A stretch of 64,000 bases of DNA from UBA5336 sp964492485 (GCA_964492485.1 CAZBKM010000007.1:62001-126000); one strand, 5' to 3'. Counted from the stretch's first letter, positions 8,330 to 17,100 are shown. The notes: generated by a model not told the origin, from the sequence alone. Numbers and translations are program-made.

Positions 8330-9112
8330 ATGTCCAACATGAAGGTCGTGATTTTCGCCGGCGGCTACGGCACGCGTCTCAGTGAGGAGACGGCCATCCG
8401 TCCAAAGCCCATGGTCGAGGTCGGTGGACGGCCCATCCTGCATCACATCATGGAGATCTACGCCGCCCACGGATTGACGGATTTCATCGTCCTCGGTGGT
8501 TACAAGGTCGAGGTGATCAAGGACTATTTCCTGAACTATCATCGGCGCTCGGGCGATTTCACAATCGATCTCGGCACGGGCGAGGTGATCTGGTCGCGCG
8601 CCCGTACGGAGAACTGGCGGGTGACCGTGCTCGATACCGGCGTGGACACGATGACCGGAGGACGCCTCTTGCGTGCCCGAGACGTGATCGGGACAGACCC
8701 CTTCTGCCTGACCTATGGGGACGGGGTGTCGGATGTGGACATCACGCGGCTGATCGCCTTCCACAAGGCCCAGAACGTGGCGGCCACCGTCACCGCAGTG
8801 TCTCCGCCCGGACGCTTCGGCGTTCTGGGCCTGACGGAGGGCACGGACATCGTTCAGGGCTTTCGGGAGAAGGATGCGGTGGATGTGGGCCTCATCAATG
8901 GCGGCTTCTTCGTGTGCAATGCGGATGTGTTCGACGTGATCGACGATGATCAGTCGGTCTGGGAACAGGATCCCATCCGCCGTCTGGTCCGCGGGGGGCA
9001 GCTTGCCGCCTACCGGCATGACGGCTTCTGGCAGTCCATGGATACGCTGCGCGACAAGGAACACCTGGAAAAGCATTATGCCAGCGGCGCGCCCTGGCTG
9101 GCCCGGCGCTAA
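8330..9112 (+). CDS. rfbF: Glucose-1-phosphate cytidylyltransferase
   Basis: This protein of about 260 residues matches RfbF in length and motifs. It makes CDP-glucose from CTP and glucose-1-phosphate, the first step toward CDP-dideoxyhexoses. The N-terminal VVIFAGGYGTRLSEETAIRPKPMVEVGG is the nucleotide-binding signature, and FIVLGGYKVEVIKDYFLNY is typical of this subfamily. I place the start at ATG 8330 (MSNMKVV); ATG 8339 is an alternative. No CDP-glucose 4,6-dehydratase (rfbG) or later enzyme is in the window, so either they are elsewhere or CDP-glucose itself is used. A mosaic repeat begins ten bases after the stop. Confidence 0.93.
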   Translation: MSNMKVVIFAGGYGTRLSEETAIRPKPMVEVGGRPILHHIMEIYAAHGLTDFIVLGGYKVEVIKDYFLNYHRRSGDFTIDLGTGEVIWSRARTENWRVTVLDTGVDTMTGGRLLRARDVIGTDPFCLTYGDGVSDVDITRLIAFHKAQNVAATVTAVSPPGRFGVLGLTEGTDIVQGFREKDAVDVGLINGGFFVCNADVFDVIDDDQSVWEQDPIRRLVRGGQLAAYRHDGFWQSMDTLRDKEHLEKHYASGAPWLARR

Positions 9113-9121
9113 GGTACGATC

Positions 9122-9212
9122 TAGCGAAGCGGGCGCCGGTTCGCGTTAAGAAAATGCTCAAAAACAAGAACATAGCGCGTCTTCACTGACTCCGATTGAC
9201 TGGAAGATGCGC
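9122..9212 (+). repeat. Mosaic intergenic repeat downstream of rfbF
   Basis: This copy has module one (AGCGAAGCGGGCGCCGGTTC, continuing to AAGAAAATGC) at 9123-9157. Module three is an imperfect hairpin with arms GCGCGTCTTC (9175-9184) and GAAGATGCGC (9203-9212). Related copies lie at 17840, 27608, 36341, 48995 and 52857. It starts ten bases after the rfbF stop codon, in the same orientation as that gene. Confidence 0.75.
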
Positions 9213-9241
9213 GAGCCCGCGTTCACCACGGCGGAAACGAG

Positions 9242-10744
9242 CTAGCCAGCGCGCCGTCCCGCTGCCGAACGGCGCAGCATCGCGACTGCGGTTCCCGCCA
9301 GGGCGAGCAGGCGCGTCTCGAGGCCATCGCGGCGTCCACCCAGGGACCAGAGCAGAAGGACGGTCGCGAGATAGGCGAGGCCGCCGGCACTGCAGACGAG
9401 GGCCAGGGGAATGCCCACGCTGAACACGCCGTGTCCGGTCGGCACCTGGCCGTCAAGCAGGGCATAGACGCCCATGAGGACAAGCCCGGCCAGAACGGGC
9501 CGTTCCGCCGCCCGAGCCTGTGCCAGGAGCGTGGCCCCAAGCGTGTGGCGCACGATGAGCATGTCGACCAGGGTCAGCCCCCCGATGGCCACGGCCTTCA
9601 CCACCATGAGCCCGGCAAGCCCATGGGAGAGCGTCGCAAGGATGATCACCGGAATATAGCCGAACAGGAAGAAGAGGCTGCGATAGAACAGCGTGCGAAC
9701 ATGGCCGAGGCCCATGAGCATCGAGCGGAGCGGCGTATAGATGGCCTGGCTGAGCACCACCACACACAGGAGCTGGACCACCAGCACCGCGCTGTCCCAT
9801 TGGGGGCCAAGCACGATGAAGACGATCGGCCGGCTGAACCAGACCAGGGTGATCGTCACCGGGATCAGCAGGAACGTCATGAACGACATGGCATTGAGAT
9901 AGGCCATGCGAACCCGTCCGAGATCGCCCTGGATCTGGGCGAAGGCTGCAAAGAGGGAACGCGAGGCCGGCGCGGCCGCCAGCTCCGCGATCCGCATGCT
10001 GAGCAGGTTACCGATGGAGTAGGCGCCAAGCGCCGCCGATCCCGCTATGCGGCCGAGCGACAGCGTGTCTACGAGCTGGTAGATCTGCCCCAGGACGGTA
10101 CTGCCAGCAATCCAGATCGAGAACCCGAACAGTCGGCGGAAGGCTTTCAGCGTCAGACGCGGCCAGACGGGGCGCATGGCGAAGGTGATGACCACCTGAG
10201 CCAGTGCCGTGGCCGTGATTCCGATGACCAGCGCCCAATAGGATTGCAGCGTCACCACTGCTGCCACCGTGGCAATCAGGCCGATCACCTTCATGGCGAC
10301 GATGAGCACTGCCTCGCGGCTGAACTTCAGCTCCTTGGCGAAGATCTCGAAGCGTGGATTGCGCAGGCCGAGCAGGAACACGTATCCGCCGAGCGCCAGG
10401 GTGACCGGCGCGATACGCATGTCATTGAGGAACGCCGCCAGTGGCCAGGCCAGCATCGCCATCAGCAGGGCGACGAACAGTCCGCGCAGGATCCCGATCG
10501 TGAAGGCCGTGTCATAGTCGTCGTCGTTCACGTCGCGCAGATGGATGATCGCCTGACCGACGGGCAGTTCCGCAAAGATGGACGCCAGCGTCAGAACGCT
10601 CATGGCGGCGGCGAAGACGCCATAGTCGCTGGGCAGGATGAACCTGGCCACCATGACCGTGCTGGCCAGACCGAGAATCTGGCCGGCAATCCGGGCAACC
10701 GTGAGCCAGATCGCCCCGCCGGCAACCTTCTGGGTGAGTGTCAA
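9242..10744 (-). CDS. Wzx/ExoT-type polysaccharide flippase
   Basis: This 500-residue integral membrane protein has 12 or more hydrophobic segments and the N-terminal signature of the MOP/PST polysaccharide transporters (VAGGAIWLTVARIAGQILGL followed by ARFILPSDYGVFA). Such proteins flip lipid-linked oligosaccharide repeat units across the inner membrane for O-antigen, capsule or exopolysaccharide assembly. It is convergent with rfbF, separated by 129 bases that contain a mosaic repeat. No polymerase (Wzy) or ligase gene is visible in the window. The flanking transferases are likely its partners. Confidence 0.88.
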   Translation of the reverse strand: MTLTQKVAGGAIWLTVARIAGQILGLASTVMVARFILPSDYGVFAAAMSVLTLASIFAELPVGQAIIHLRDVNDDDYDTAFTIGILRGLFVALLMAMLAWPLAAFLNDMRIAPVTLALGGYVFLLGLRNPRFEIFAKELKFSREAVLIVAMKVIGLIATVAAVVTLQSYWALVIGITATALAQVVITFAMRPVWPRLTLKAFRRLFGFSIWIAGSTVLGQIYQLVDTLSLGRIAGSAALGAYSIGNLLSMRIAELAAAPASRSLFAAFAQIQGDLGRVRMAYLNAMSFMTFLLIPVTITLVWFSRPIVFIVLGPQWDSAVLVVQLLCVVVLSQAIYTPLRSMLMGLGHVRTLFYRSLFFLFGYIPVIILATLSHGLAGLMVVKAVAIGGLTLVDMLIVRHTLGATLLAQARAAERPVLAGLVLMGVYALLDGQVPTGHGVFSVGIPLALVCSAGGLAYLATVLLLWSLGGRRDGLETRLLALAGTAVAMLRRSAAGRRAG

Positions 10745-10902
10745 GGCCAGCTCCTTCGCGCGCCCGTCCCTGACCTGCGTAGCAGGCCCCTGTGGGCCGG
10801 TCGACTTGAGGTGTCAGAGCCTGGCATGGTGCAGGATCGGTGCCGCGGCGTCGCCCACCCGTGCGGGCGGCACGTTCGATACCGGTCGATGCCGAAGCGG
10901 TA

Positions 10903-12729
10903 TCAGGTCGACGCCTTCGCGGCGCGTTTGCGCTCATGCGGATCGAGATGGATCTTGCGCAGCCGGATGCTCTCCGGCGTGACCTCCACCAGTTCGTCGT
11001 CGGCGATATAGGCGAGCGCCTTCTCCAGCGTCATCTGGATGGGCGGCGTCAGGCGCACCGCCTCGTCCGTGCCGGACGCCCTGACGTTCGACAGCTTCTT
11101 GCCCTTGAGGACGTTGACCTCGAGATCGTTCTCACGGGTGTGCTCGCCGATGATCATGCCGCCATACACCTTGTCGCCCGGATGGATCATCATCGGCCCG
11201 CGATCCTCGAGATTCCAAAGCGCGAAGGCCACCGCCTCCCCCTGTTCCATGGCGATCAGGACCCCGGTGTGGCGGCCGCGGATCTTGCCCTTGTGCGGTG
11301 CGTATTCGTGGAAGATCCGGTTCATGATGGCGGTGCCGCGCGTGTCGGAGAGCAGCTCGCCCTGATAGCCGATCAGCCCCCGGGTCGGGGCATGAAAGAC
11401 CAGGCGGACGCGCCCTGCGCCGGAGGGGCGCATTTCCACCATGTCGGCCTTGCGTTCCGACAGCTTCTGCACCACCGGACCGGAAAAATCCTCGTCCACG
11501 TCAATCACGACCTCCTCGATCGGCTCGAGGAGTGCCCCGCTCTCGGGGTCGGTTTCGTAGACGACCTGCGGTCGGGAAATGCCCAGCTCGAAGCCTTCCC
11601 GGCGCATCGTCTCGATCAGGACCGAGAGTTGCAATTCCCCGCGGCCGGAGACCACGAAGGCGTCCGGCTCGGCGGCGCGCTCGACCCGCAGGGCCACATT
11701 ACCTTCGGCCTCGCGCACCAGCCGGTCCCAGATCACCCGTGACGTCAGCTTGCGCCCCTCGGTCCCGGCAAGCGGGCTGTCGTTCACGCGGAAGGTCATC
11801 GACAGGGTCGGCGGATCGATCGGCTGGGCCTCGATCGGGGCGTCGACCTCGGGCGCGCAGAGGGTGTCGGCCACGTTCGCCTTCATCAGTCCCGCCAGCG
11901 AGACGATGTCGCCGGCTTCGCCAACCTCGATCGGCACCCGTTCGAGGCCGCGGAACGCCAGCACCTTCGACACGCGACCCTGCTCCACCAGCCCGCCGTC
12001 CCGTCCCAGCACCTTCACGGTCTGGTTCGCCCTGACACTGCCTGAGGCCACGCGTCCGGTCAGGATCCGGCCAAGGAAGGGATCGGAGGAGATGGTGGTC
12101 GCGAGCAGCCTGAACGGACCGTCCTGGACACGCGGTGGCGGCACATGGCTGACGACCAGGTCGAACAGGGGCGCCATGCTGTCGGTCGGCTGCTCGTGGT
12201 CGAGGCTCATCCAGCCATTCTTGGCCGAGCCGTAGAGGATCGGAAAATCGAGCTGGTCATCGTCGGCGTCCAGGTTTGCGAACAGGTCGAACACCTCGTC
12301 GATCACCGCGTCGGGGCGACTTTCCGGCTTGTCGATCTTGTTGATCGCCACGATCGGGCGCAAGCCAACCTTGAGCGCCTTGCCAACCACGAACTTGGTC
12401 TGCGGCATCGGGCCTTCTGCGGCATCCACCAGGACGATCGCCCCGTCGACCATGTGCAGGATGCGTTCGACCTCGCCGCCGAAATCGGCGTGGCCCGGGG
12501 TGTCGACGATGTTGATGCGCGTGTCGCCATAGACGACGGATGTGGTCTTCGCCAGGATCGTGATGCCACGCTCCCGCTCAAGGTCGTTGGAGTCCATCAT
12601 CCGTTCGGCCGTCGCCTCGTTCTCGCGGAACGTGCCCGACTGCTTGAGGAGACAATCGACCAGAGTGGTCTTGCCATGGTCGACATGGGCGATGATCGCG
12701 ATGTTGCGAAGGTCGGTGGGCTGAGACAT
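10903..12729 (-). CDS. typA: Translational GTPase TypA/BipA
   Basis: This 608-residue protein is a full-length TypA/BipA, a ribosome-associated GTPase of the EF-G family active in 50S assembly and stress adaptation. The G1 motif AHVDHGKT, the switch region RERGITILAKTTS, the G3 motif DTPGHADFGGE and the G4 motif NKID are all present. The C-terminal domain carries the conserved GRGELQLSVLIETMRREG and the TypA-specific tail with LNIADDELVE-like spacing (AYIADDELVEVTPESIRLRK). The start at MSQPTDLRNIAI matches the family; the open frame upstream to 13170 crosses another gene and is not real. Confidence 0.97.
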   Translation of the reverse strand: MSQPTDLRNIAIIAHVDHGKTTLVDCLLKQSGTFRENEATAERMMDSNDLERERGITILAKTTSVVYGDTRINIVDTPGHADFGGEVERILHMVDGAIVLVDAAEGPMPQTKFVVGKALKVGLRPIVAINKIDKPESRPDAVIDEVFDLFANLDADDDQLDFPILYGSAKNGWMSLDHEQPTDSMAPLFDLVVSHVPPPRVQDGPFRLLATTISSDPFLGRILTGRVASGSVRANQTVKVLGRDGGLVEQGRVSKVLAFRGLERVPIEVGEAGDIVSLAGLMKANVADTLCAPEVDAPIEAQPIDPPTLSMTFRVNDSPLAGTEGRKLTSRVIWDRLVREAEGNVALRVERAAEPDAFVVSGRGELQLSVLIETMRREGFELGISRPQVVYETDPESGALLEPIEEVVIDVDEDFSGPVVQKLSERKADMVEMRPSGAGRVRLVFHAPTRGLIGYQGELLSDTRGTAIMNRIFHEYAPHKGKIRGRHTGVLIAMEQGEAVAFALWNLEDRGPMMIHPGDKVYGGMIIGEHTRENDLEVNVLKGKKLSNVRASGTDEAVRLTPPIQMTLEKALAYIADDELVEVTPESIRLRKIHLDPHERKRAAKAST

Positions 12730-12873
12730 GAAACGGCTTTCGGCTCTCGTGTTGCGGCGCACATACAGCCTTGCCCGCGCGTTGGCTACCGCTGCCTGTC
12801 TGCAGCGGCCGGCTTGCTCCGCGGCGGACCCGGCGTCATGGTCGCGCGCATGTGACGGGAGGGGAGCCGCGCC

Positions 12874-13143
12874 ATGAATCTCGATATTTCCTTCACGCCA
12901 GAGGCACTGATCGTCGCTGCGGTCGTTGGCCTCGTTGCCGGCTGGATCGCACACATGATCCTGGGCGGGAAAGGTGGTCTTCTCCGCTACATCGTGCTGG
13001 GCCTCATCGGCGCGTTGATCGGCCCCGCCATCCTTCAGGTGTCGGGCCTGGAGGTCGATTTCGGGATTGCGCTCGTCAACGAGATTGCCGTGTCGACGGT
13101 GGGCGCGCTGGTGGCCCTGCTGTTTGCCCGCCTTTTCGGCTAG
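12874..13143 (+). CDS. GlsB/YeaQ/YmgE-family membrane protein
   Basis: This 89-residue protein has three hydrophobic segments and the glycine-rich VGLVAGWIAHMILGGKGGLL and VLGLIGALIGPAIL motifs of the transglycosylase-associated (GlsB/YeaQ) family of small stress-linked inner membrane proteins. Despite the old name there is no catalytic domain. The start follows a GGAGGGGAG ribosome-binding site. It is divergent from typA across 144 bases and convergent with the VWA gene. A strong hairpin follows its stop codon. Confidence 0.88.
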   Translation: MNLDISFTPEALIVAAVVGLVAGWIAHMILGGKGGLLRYIVLGLIGALIGPAILQVSGLEVDFGIALVNEIAVSTVGALVALLFARLFG

Positions 13144-13170
13144 GCCCTCGCTCGACCCTGGAAATGGCAA

Positions 13171-13198
13171 GCGCCGCCGGTGTCCTGCCCGGCGGCGC
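13171..13198. terminator. GC-rich hairpin between convergent genes
   Basis: Arms GCGCCGCCGG (13171-13180) and CCGGCGGCGC (13189-13198) form a perfect 10-pair stem with an 8-base loop between the GlsB-like and VWA genes. There is no long U-tract on either strand, so it may be a terminator or a transcript-end stabiliser rather than a classic intrinsic terminator. Confidence 0.5.
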
Positions 13199-13230
13199 GG
13201 GTGCGCCCGGTTGGCGCCGTTTTCCCGGTG

Positions 13231-13962
13231 CTACTGGCCCTGACGGGCCTTGACCTCGTCCTCCTGGGCGACGGCGCGATCCTCGGCGTCGAAGACCACG
13301 CCTTCACTTTCGCCCTTGCCATAGGTGCGGCTCTTCTTGCCGAGCCGCTGCATGCTTTCGGAGAACTGGCCCTTTCCGATGGCCATGGACTGCGCGCCGG
13401 ACACGCCAACGGAATCGGCATCGTCGAAATCGGCAAACTCCGCACCCAGGAACACCACTTCCCAGCCACGCCCCCGCGCACGGTCCAGTGCGGCGCGTGC
13501 CGCCTTGCGGTCGAGCTCGCGGGATGCGTTCTCGTGGCCGTCGGTCATGATGACGAGCACGGCCTTCTCCGGCGCGTCCTTCTCGGCCAGCGCGACGATC
13601 TCGCCGATCGCGTCGAACAGCGGGGTCATGCCGCGGGGACTGGCCTCGTCCTGAGTGACGGCCGACCATGTGTCGGCGTTGGCATTGCGACGAAGGACGT
13701 CGAATTCGAGCCCATCCTGGGCATCGAAGACCGCAAGCGTAATGCGCGTTTCGAGCGTGTCGGGACCTTCGTCTTCACCTTCGGCCACGGAAGCAGCATA
13801 GGCATTCACCGACCCCAGGGCTTCGTCCCAGATCGAGGACATGGAGCCGGTCCGGTCAAGCAGGATATAGGAATTCACGTGATCTCCCTCCTCGGGCGGG
13901 GCCGCGCTTGCCGCGGTGTTCAGCAACAGGGCCGCAAGGGCGGCTGATATCGAGCGTCTCAT
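13231..13962 (-). CDS. Secreted VWA-domain protein
   Basis: This protein of about 243 residues has a signal peptide (MRRSISAALAALLLNTAASA) followed by one von Willebrand factor A domain. The MIDAS metal site is intact: DRTGSMS, the TPLFDAIGEIV threonine and the IMTDGHENAS aspartate. The start is chosen at 13962 because it gives the signal peptide and follows a GGAGGGAC ribosome-binding site; the open frame continues further but has no signal. It is probably periplasmic and binds a protein partner. The last 30 residues are charged and likely disordered. The partner is unknown. Confidence 0.85.
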   Translation of the reverse strand: MRRSISAALAALLLNTAASAAPPEEGDHVNSYILLDRTGSMSSIWDEALGSVNAYAASVAEGEDEGPDTLETRITLAVFDAQDGLEFDVLRRNANADTWSAVTQDEASPRGMTPLFDAIGEIVALAEKDAPEKAVLVIMTDGHENASRELDRKAARAALDRARGRGWEVVFLGAEFADFDDADSVGVSGAQSMAIGKGQFSESMQRLGKKSRTYGKGESEGVVFDAEDRAVAQEDEVKARQGQ

Positions 13963-14141
13963 GGTCGTGTCCCTCCACCGTCTGTGTGGGGCAGGCTCCA
14001 CCGCAATCATGGCGATGCGGCGACCGGATCGGGTCCTTTCGGCGATGGCTGCACTTGTCACGCACCTGCCCGCCGGTATTGTCCGGCCGCGTTTCGTCCG
14101 AGCCGCGCCTGCCAGGCGCCCCGTCAGGAAAGGTCCCCATC

Positions 14142-15383
14142 ATGGCTGCGCCTGCGACCCCGCCCAAGAAAGTCGTCCTTGCCTATTCCGGCGGCCTCGA
14201 CACCTCGATCATCCTGAAATGGCTGCAGGTCGAGTATGGCTGCGAGGTGGTGACCTTCACCGCCGACCTCGGCCAGGGCGAGGAGCTGGAACCGGCCCGG
14301 CAGAAGGCTCTGGCGCTCGGCATCAAGCCGGAGAACATCTTCATCGAGGATCTGCGGGAGCCCTTCGTCAGCGACTATGTGTTCCCGATGTTCCGGGCGA
14401 ACGCCGTTTATGAGGGCGTGTACCTGCTGGGCACGTCCATTGCCCGGCCGCTGATCGCAAAACGCCAGATCGAGATTGCCGAGGCCACGGGCGCCGATGC
14501 GGTCTGCCATGGCGCGACCGGCAAGGGGAACGACCAGGTCCGGTTCGAGCTCGGCTACTATGCGCTGAAGCCTGATATCCGCGTGATCGCCCCGTGGCGC
14601 GACTGGGCGTTCAAGTCCCGCAGCGACCTGATCGCCTTCGCGGAGGCCAACGGGATCGAGATCGCCCGGGACAAGCGCGGCGAGGCGCCGTTCAGCGTGG
14701 ATGCCAACCTCCTGCATACCTCTTCGGAGGGCAAGGCGCTGGAGGACCCCGGCCAGGAGGCGCCCGATTTCGTCTTCCAGCGCACCGTTGCGCCGGAGGA
14801 GGCGCCCGACACACCCGAAACCATCCGCATCGGCTTCGAGCGCGGGGACGCGGTGTCGCTGGACGGCGAGACCCTGAGCCCGGCGCAGCTCCTGACGGCG
14901 CTGAACCGGCTGGGGCACCGCCACGGCATCGGGCGACTGGATCTCCTCGAAAACCGGTTCGTCGGCATGAAGTCGCGCGGCATCTACGAGACGCCGGGGG
15001 GCACGATCCTTCTGGCCGCCCATCGCGGGATCGAACAGATCACGCTCGACCGGGGCGCGGCGCATCTCAAGGACGAGCTGATGCCGAAATATGCCGAACT
15101 CATCTACAATGGCTTCTGGTGGAGCCCGGAGCGGGAGATGCTGCAGGCGGCCATCGACACCTCCCAGCGCTATGTCACCGGCGAGGTCCGGCTGAAGCTC
15201 TACAAGGGCGGCGTGCACCTGATCGGACGCACCTCGCCGTACTCCCTGTATGATGAGAGCATCGTGACCTTCGAGGATGACGCCGGCGCCTATGACCAGA
15301 AGGATGCGGAAGGCTTCATCAAGCTGAACGCCCTGCGGCTGCGCCTGCTGGCAGCTCGCGACGCCCGCTCAGGTCGGAACTAG
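14142..15383 (+). CDS. argG: Argininosuccinate synthase
   Basis: This 413-residue enzyme condenses citrulline and aspartate in arginine biosynthesis, using ATP. The ATP pyrophosphatase P-loop LAYSGGLDTSIILKWL is at the N-terminus, and GATGKGNDQVRFE and SPYSLYDESIVTFE are family signatures. The start at ATG 14142 follows AGGAAAGG. The argJ gene for an earlier step of the same pathway lies 11 kb away at 25760, so the genes are not in one operon. The stop codon overlaps the stop codon of the convergent epimerase-like gene in the palindrome CTAG. Confidence 0.98.
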   Translation: MAAPATPPKKVVLAYSGGLDTSIILKWLQVEYGCEVVTFTADLGQGEELEPARQKALALGIKPENIFIEDLREPFVSDYVFPMFRANAVYEGVYLLGTSIARPLIAKRQIEIAEATGADAVCHGATGKGNDQVRFELGYYALKPDIRVIAPWRDWAFKSRSDLIAFAEANGIEIARDKRGEAPFSVDANLLHTSSEGKALEDPGQEAPDFVFQRTVAPEEAPDTPETIRIGFERGDAVSLDGETLSPAQLLTALNRLGHRHGIGRLDLLENRFVGMKSRGIYETPGGTILLAAHRGIEQITLDRGAAHLKDELMPKYAELIYNGFWWSPEREMLQAAIDTSQRYVTGEVRLKLYKGGVHLIGRTSPYSLYDESIVTFEDDAGAYDQKDAEGFIKLNALRLRLLAARDARSGRN

Positions 15384-16231
15384 CGCTTGCCCTCCTCCGC
15401 CAGGATGGCGGCGAGGCCTTCGCGATAGGTCGGGTAGGCGGGGCGCCAGCCCAGCCGGGCCTTGGTGCGTGCATTGGAGACGCGCTTGCACTCGGAATAG
15501 AAGCTGCGGGCCATCTCCGACAGCTCGGCCGTGTCGAAGGGAATGTCCGGCGGGATCGGTTCGCCCAGCAGTGTGCAGGCATGGGCGATGACATCCTGGG
15601 GCGGGGCGGGAAGGTCGTCGCAGAGATGGAAGACTCCCGTCAGTGACGGGCGTGCCATCAGGGCGGCCAGGCCGCTGGCGATATCATCGACATGGATGCG
15701 GCTGAAAACGTGGCCCGGCTTCACGATCCGCCGGGCCGTGCCATCGCGGACCCGGTCCAGGGCGGAGCGCCCGGGGCCGTAGATGCCCGGCAGGCGGACC
15801 AGGCGAACCGGCGTCTCTGCCGACTGCCACTGCGCCTCGGCGCGCACCCTTGCCCTGCCGCGTCGCGTCCCTGGCGCCACGGGGCTCCACTCGAACGCCC
15901 ATCCGCCCGCGAGATCGCCATAGACGCCGGTGGTGGACAGGTAGGTGATGCTGGCCGCCATTGCGGCATGGCTGCCCGCTGCGGCAAAGGCCGGGCAGCC
16001 TCCGTCGTCGGGCGGGATCGAGACCAGCCAGTGGGCCCCGGGCGGTGGCCTGACCTGGCCGGTCCCGTCGAAGACCTGCACCCCGAGGCCCTCCTCCGCC
16101 AGGCGCGCGGCCTTGTCGGGGCGACGCACCGTGCCGCCAGCGGTCCATCCCACGGCCAAGAGCCGGCGGGCCGTGCGCAGCGCGCTGTCGCCCAGGCCGA
16201 AACAGAAGAGGTGCTGTTGCGCATTCGTCAT
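15380..16231 (-). CDS. NAD-dependent epimerase/dehydratase-like protein
   Basis: This 283-residue protein looks like an atypical extended SDR of the YeeZ type. It has a nucleotide-binding start (FCFGLGDSALRTARRLL), the STTGVYGD motif with the probable catalytic serine/threonine and tyrosine, and a late LPGIYGPGRSALDRVRDG motif typical of nucleotide-sugar epimerases. The substrate is not known. It is convergent with argG (stops overlap) and divergent from the TPR gene at 16291. It may be a metabolite-damage or surface-sugar enzyme. Confidence 0.8.
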   Translation of the reverse strand: MTNAQQHLFCFGLGDSALRTARRLLAVGWTAGGTVRRPDKAARLAEEGLGVQVFDGTGQVRPPPGAHWLVSIPPDDGGCPAFAAAGSHAAMAASITYLSTTGVYGDLAGGWAFEWSPVAPGTRRGRARVRAEAQWQSAETPVRLVRLPGIYGPGRSALDRVRDGTARRIVKPGHVFSRIHVDDIASGLAALMARPSLTGVFHLCDDLPAPPQDVIAHACTLLGEPIPPDIPFDTAELSEMARSFYSECKRVSNARTKARLGWRPAYPTYREGLAAILAEEGKR

Positions 16232-16290
16232 TTGCGGGAACGGACTCGGCTCGTTAACGGATGGGCCAAGTCTCGAAGAGGGGAACGCGC

Positions 16291-16998
16291 ATGTCGAGTC
16301 TTGCTGCCCTGATGGTGCTGGCGATCGCCCAGTCGGGGTCGATCTCCGCGCCCATGACCGAGACCGGACAGCTCATCCGCCAGGAAGAGCAGGCCAGGCT
16401 GGAGGCCTGCCTTGAAAAGGTTCAGAGCGACCCCGAAGGCGCCTATGAGGACGGGCTGGCCTGGCTGTCGAACGGCAATCGTCCGCCGGCCCGCAAATGC
16501 GTCGCCACCGCCCTGGTGGCGCTCGAACACTATATGGAGGCGGCCGACCGCCTCGTGGCCCTGGCCAATGCGCCGGATGCGGGGTCGCTCGATGCGCGGG
16601 CGGGACACCTGGCCCAGGCCGGAAACGCCTATCTTCTGGCAGGGGCGCCAGAGCCGGCTCTGAAGGCGTTCGACTCCGCGATCGAGCTGGGAACGGGCCG
16701 GCCCAGCCTGCTCGTCGACCGGGCCACCGCGCAGCTCCAGCTCGGGCAACCCGGCCCGGCGGTCGACGATCTGACCCGGGCGCTGGAGGCTAATCCCGAT
16801 CAGGTCGACGCCCTGCGGCTGCGTGCGGACGCCTATCTGCAGCTAGAACGCCATGACGATGCGCTTGCCGATGTGGCGGCGGCACGAGATCTCGCTCCAG
16901 GCGACATAGACCTCCTGGTGCTGCGTGGCGAGATTCGCGAGGCGCAGCGCCTTGCTGCCAGCGACGGGCCGGATGGCGCGCCCGTCGACCTGCCCTGA
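16291..16998 (+). CDS. Tetratricopeptide-repeat protein, probably periplasmic
   Basis: This protein of about 235 residues starts with a hydrophobic leader (MSSLAALMVLAIAQSGSI) that is probably a signal peptide or anchor. It then has three to four TPR-like helix pairs, for example AGNAYLLAGAPEPALKAFDS, VDRATAQLQLGQPGPAVDDL and LRADAYLQLERHDDALADV. Start 16291 is preferred over 16261 because GAGGGGAA precedes it and it gives the leader. Two cysteines in the N-terminal half (EACLEK and ARKCVA) could form a disulfide. The function is unknown beyond protein-protein contact. Confidence 0.78.
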   Translation: MSSLAALMVLAIAQSGSISAPMTETGQLIRQEEQARLEACLEKVQSDPEGAYEDGLAWLSNGNRPPARKCVATALVALEHYMEAADRLVALANAPDAGSLDARAGHLAQAGNAYLLAGAPEPALKAFDSAIELGTGRPSLLVDRATAQLQLGQPGPAVDDLTRALEANPDQVDALRLRADAYLQLERHDDALADVAAARDLAPGDIDLLVLRGEIREAQRLAASDGPDGAPVDLP

Positions 16999-17023
16999 TC
17001 CGGTCCGGGTCGGTCTGAGCCGC

Positions 17024-17040
17024 CTCGCCAGTGTGGCGAG
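17024..17040 (+). terminator. Small hairpin after the TPR gene
   Basis: CTCGCCA (17024-17030) and TGGCGAG (17034-17040) pair perfectly around a three-base loop 25 bases after the TPR gene stop. No U-tract follows; instead the 10-base tandem repeat begins at the next base. It may be a weak terminator. Confidence 0.35.
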
Positions 17041-17100
17041 TCTTGGCCCGTCTTGGTCAGTCGTGGCCCGTCTTGGTCAGTCCTGGTCAGTCTGGCCCGT
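17041..17100 (+). repeat. 10-base tandem repeat, six units
   Basis: Six consecutive 10-base units fill this stretch: TCTTGGCCCG, TCTTGGTCAG, TCGTGGCCCG, TCTTGGTCAG, TCCTGGTCAG and TCTGGCCCGT. The first four form two copies of a 20-base unit differing by one base. It lies 84 bases upstream of the transaldolase-family start codon. Nothing else was seen in the 186-base gap apart from the hairpin at its left end. Confidence 0.9.

Noticed and set aside
9431..11011. 526-codon open frame antisense to the flippase gene
   Set aside because: Very rich in His, Glu, Asp and Arg because it reads hydrophobic codons backwards; no domain.
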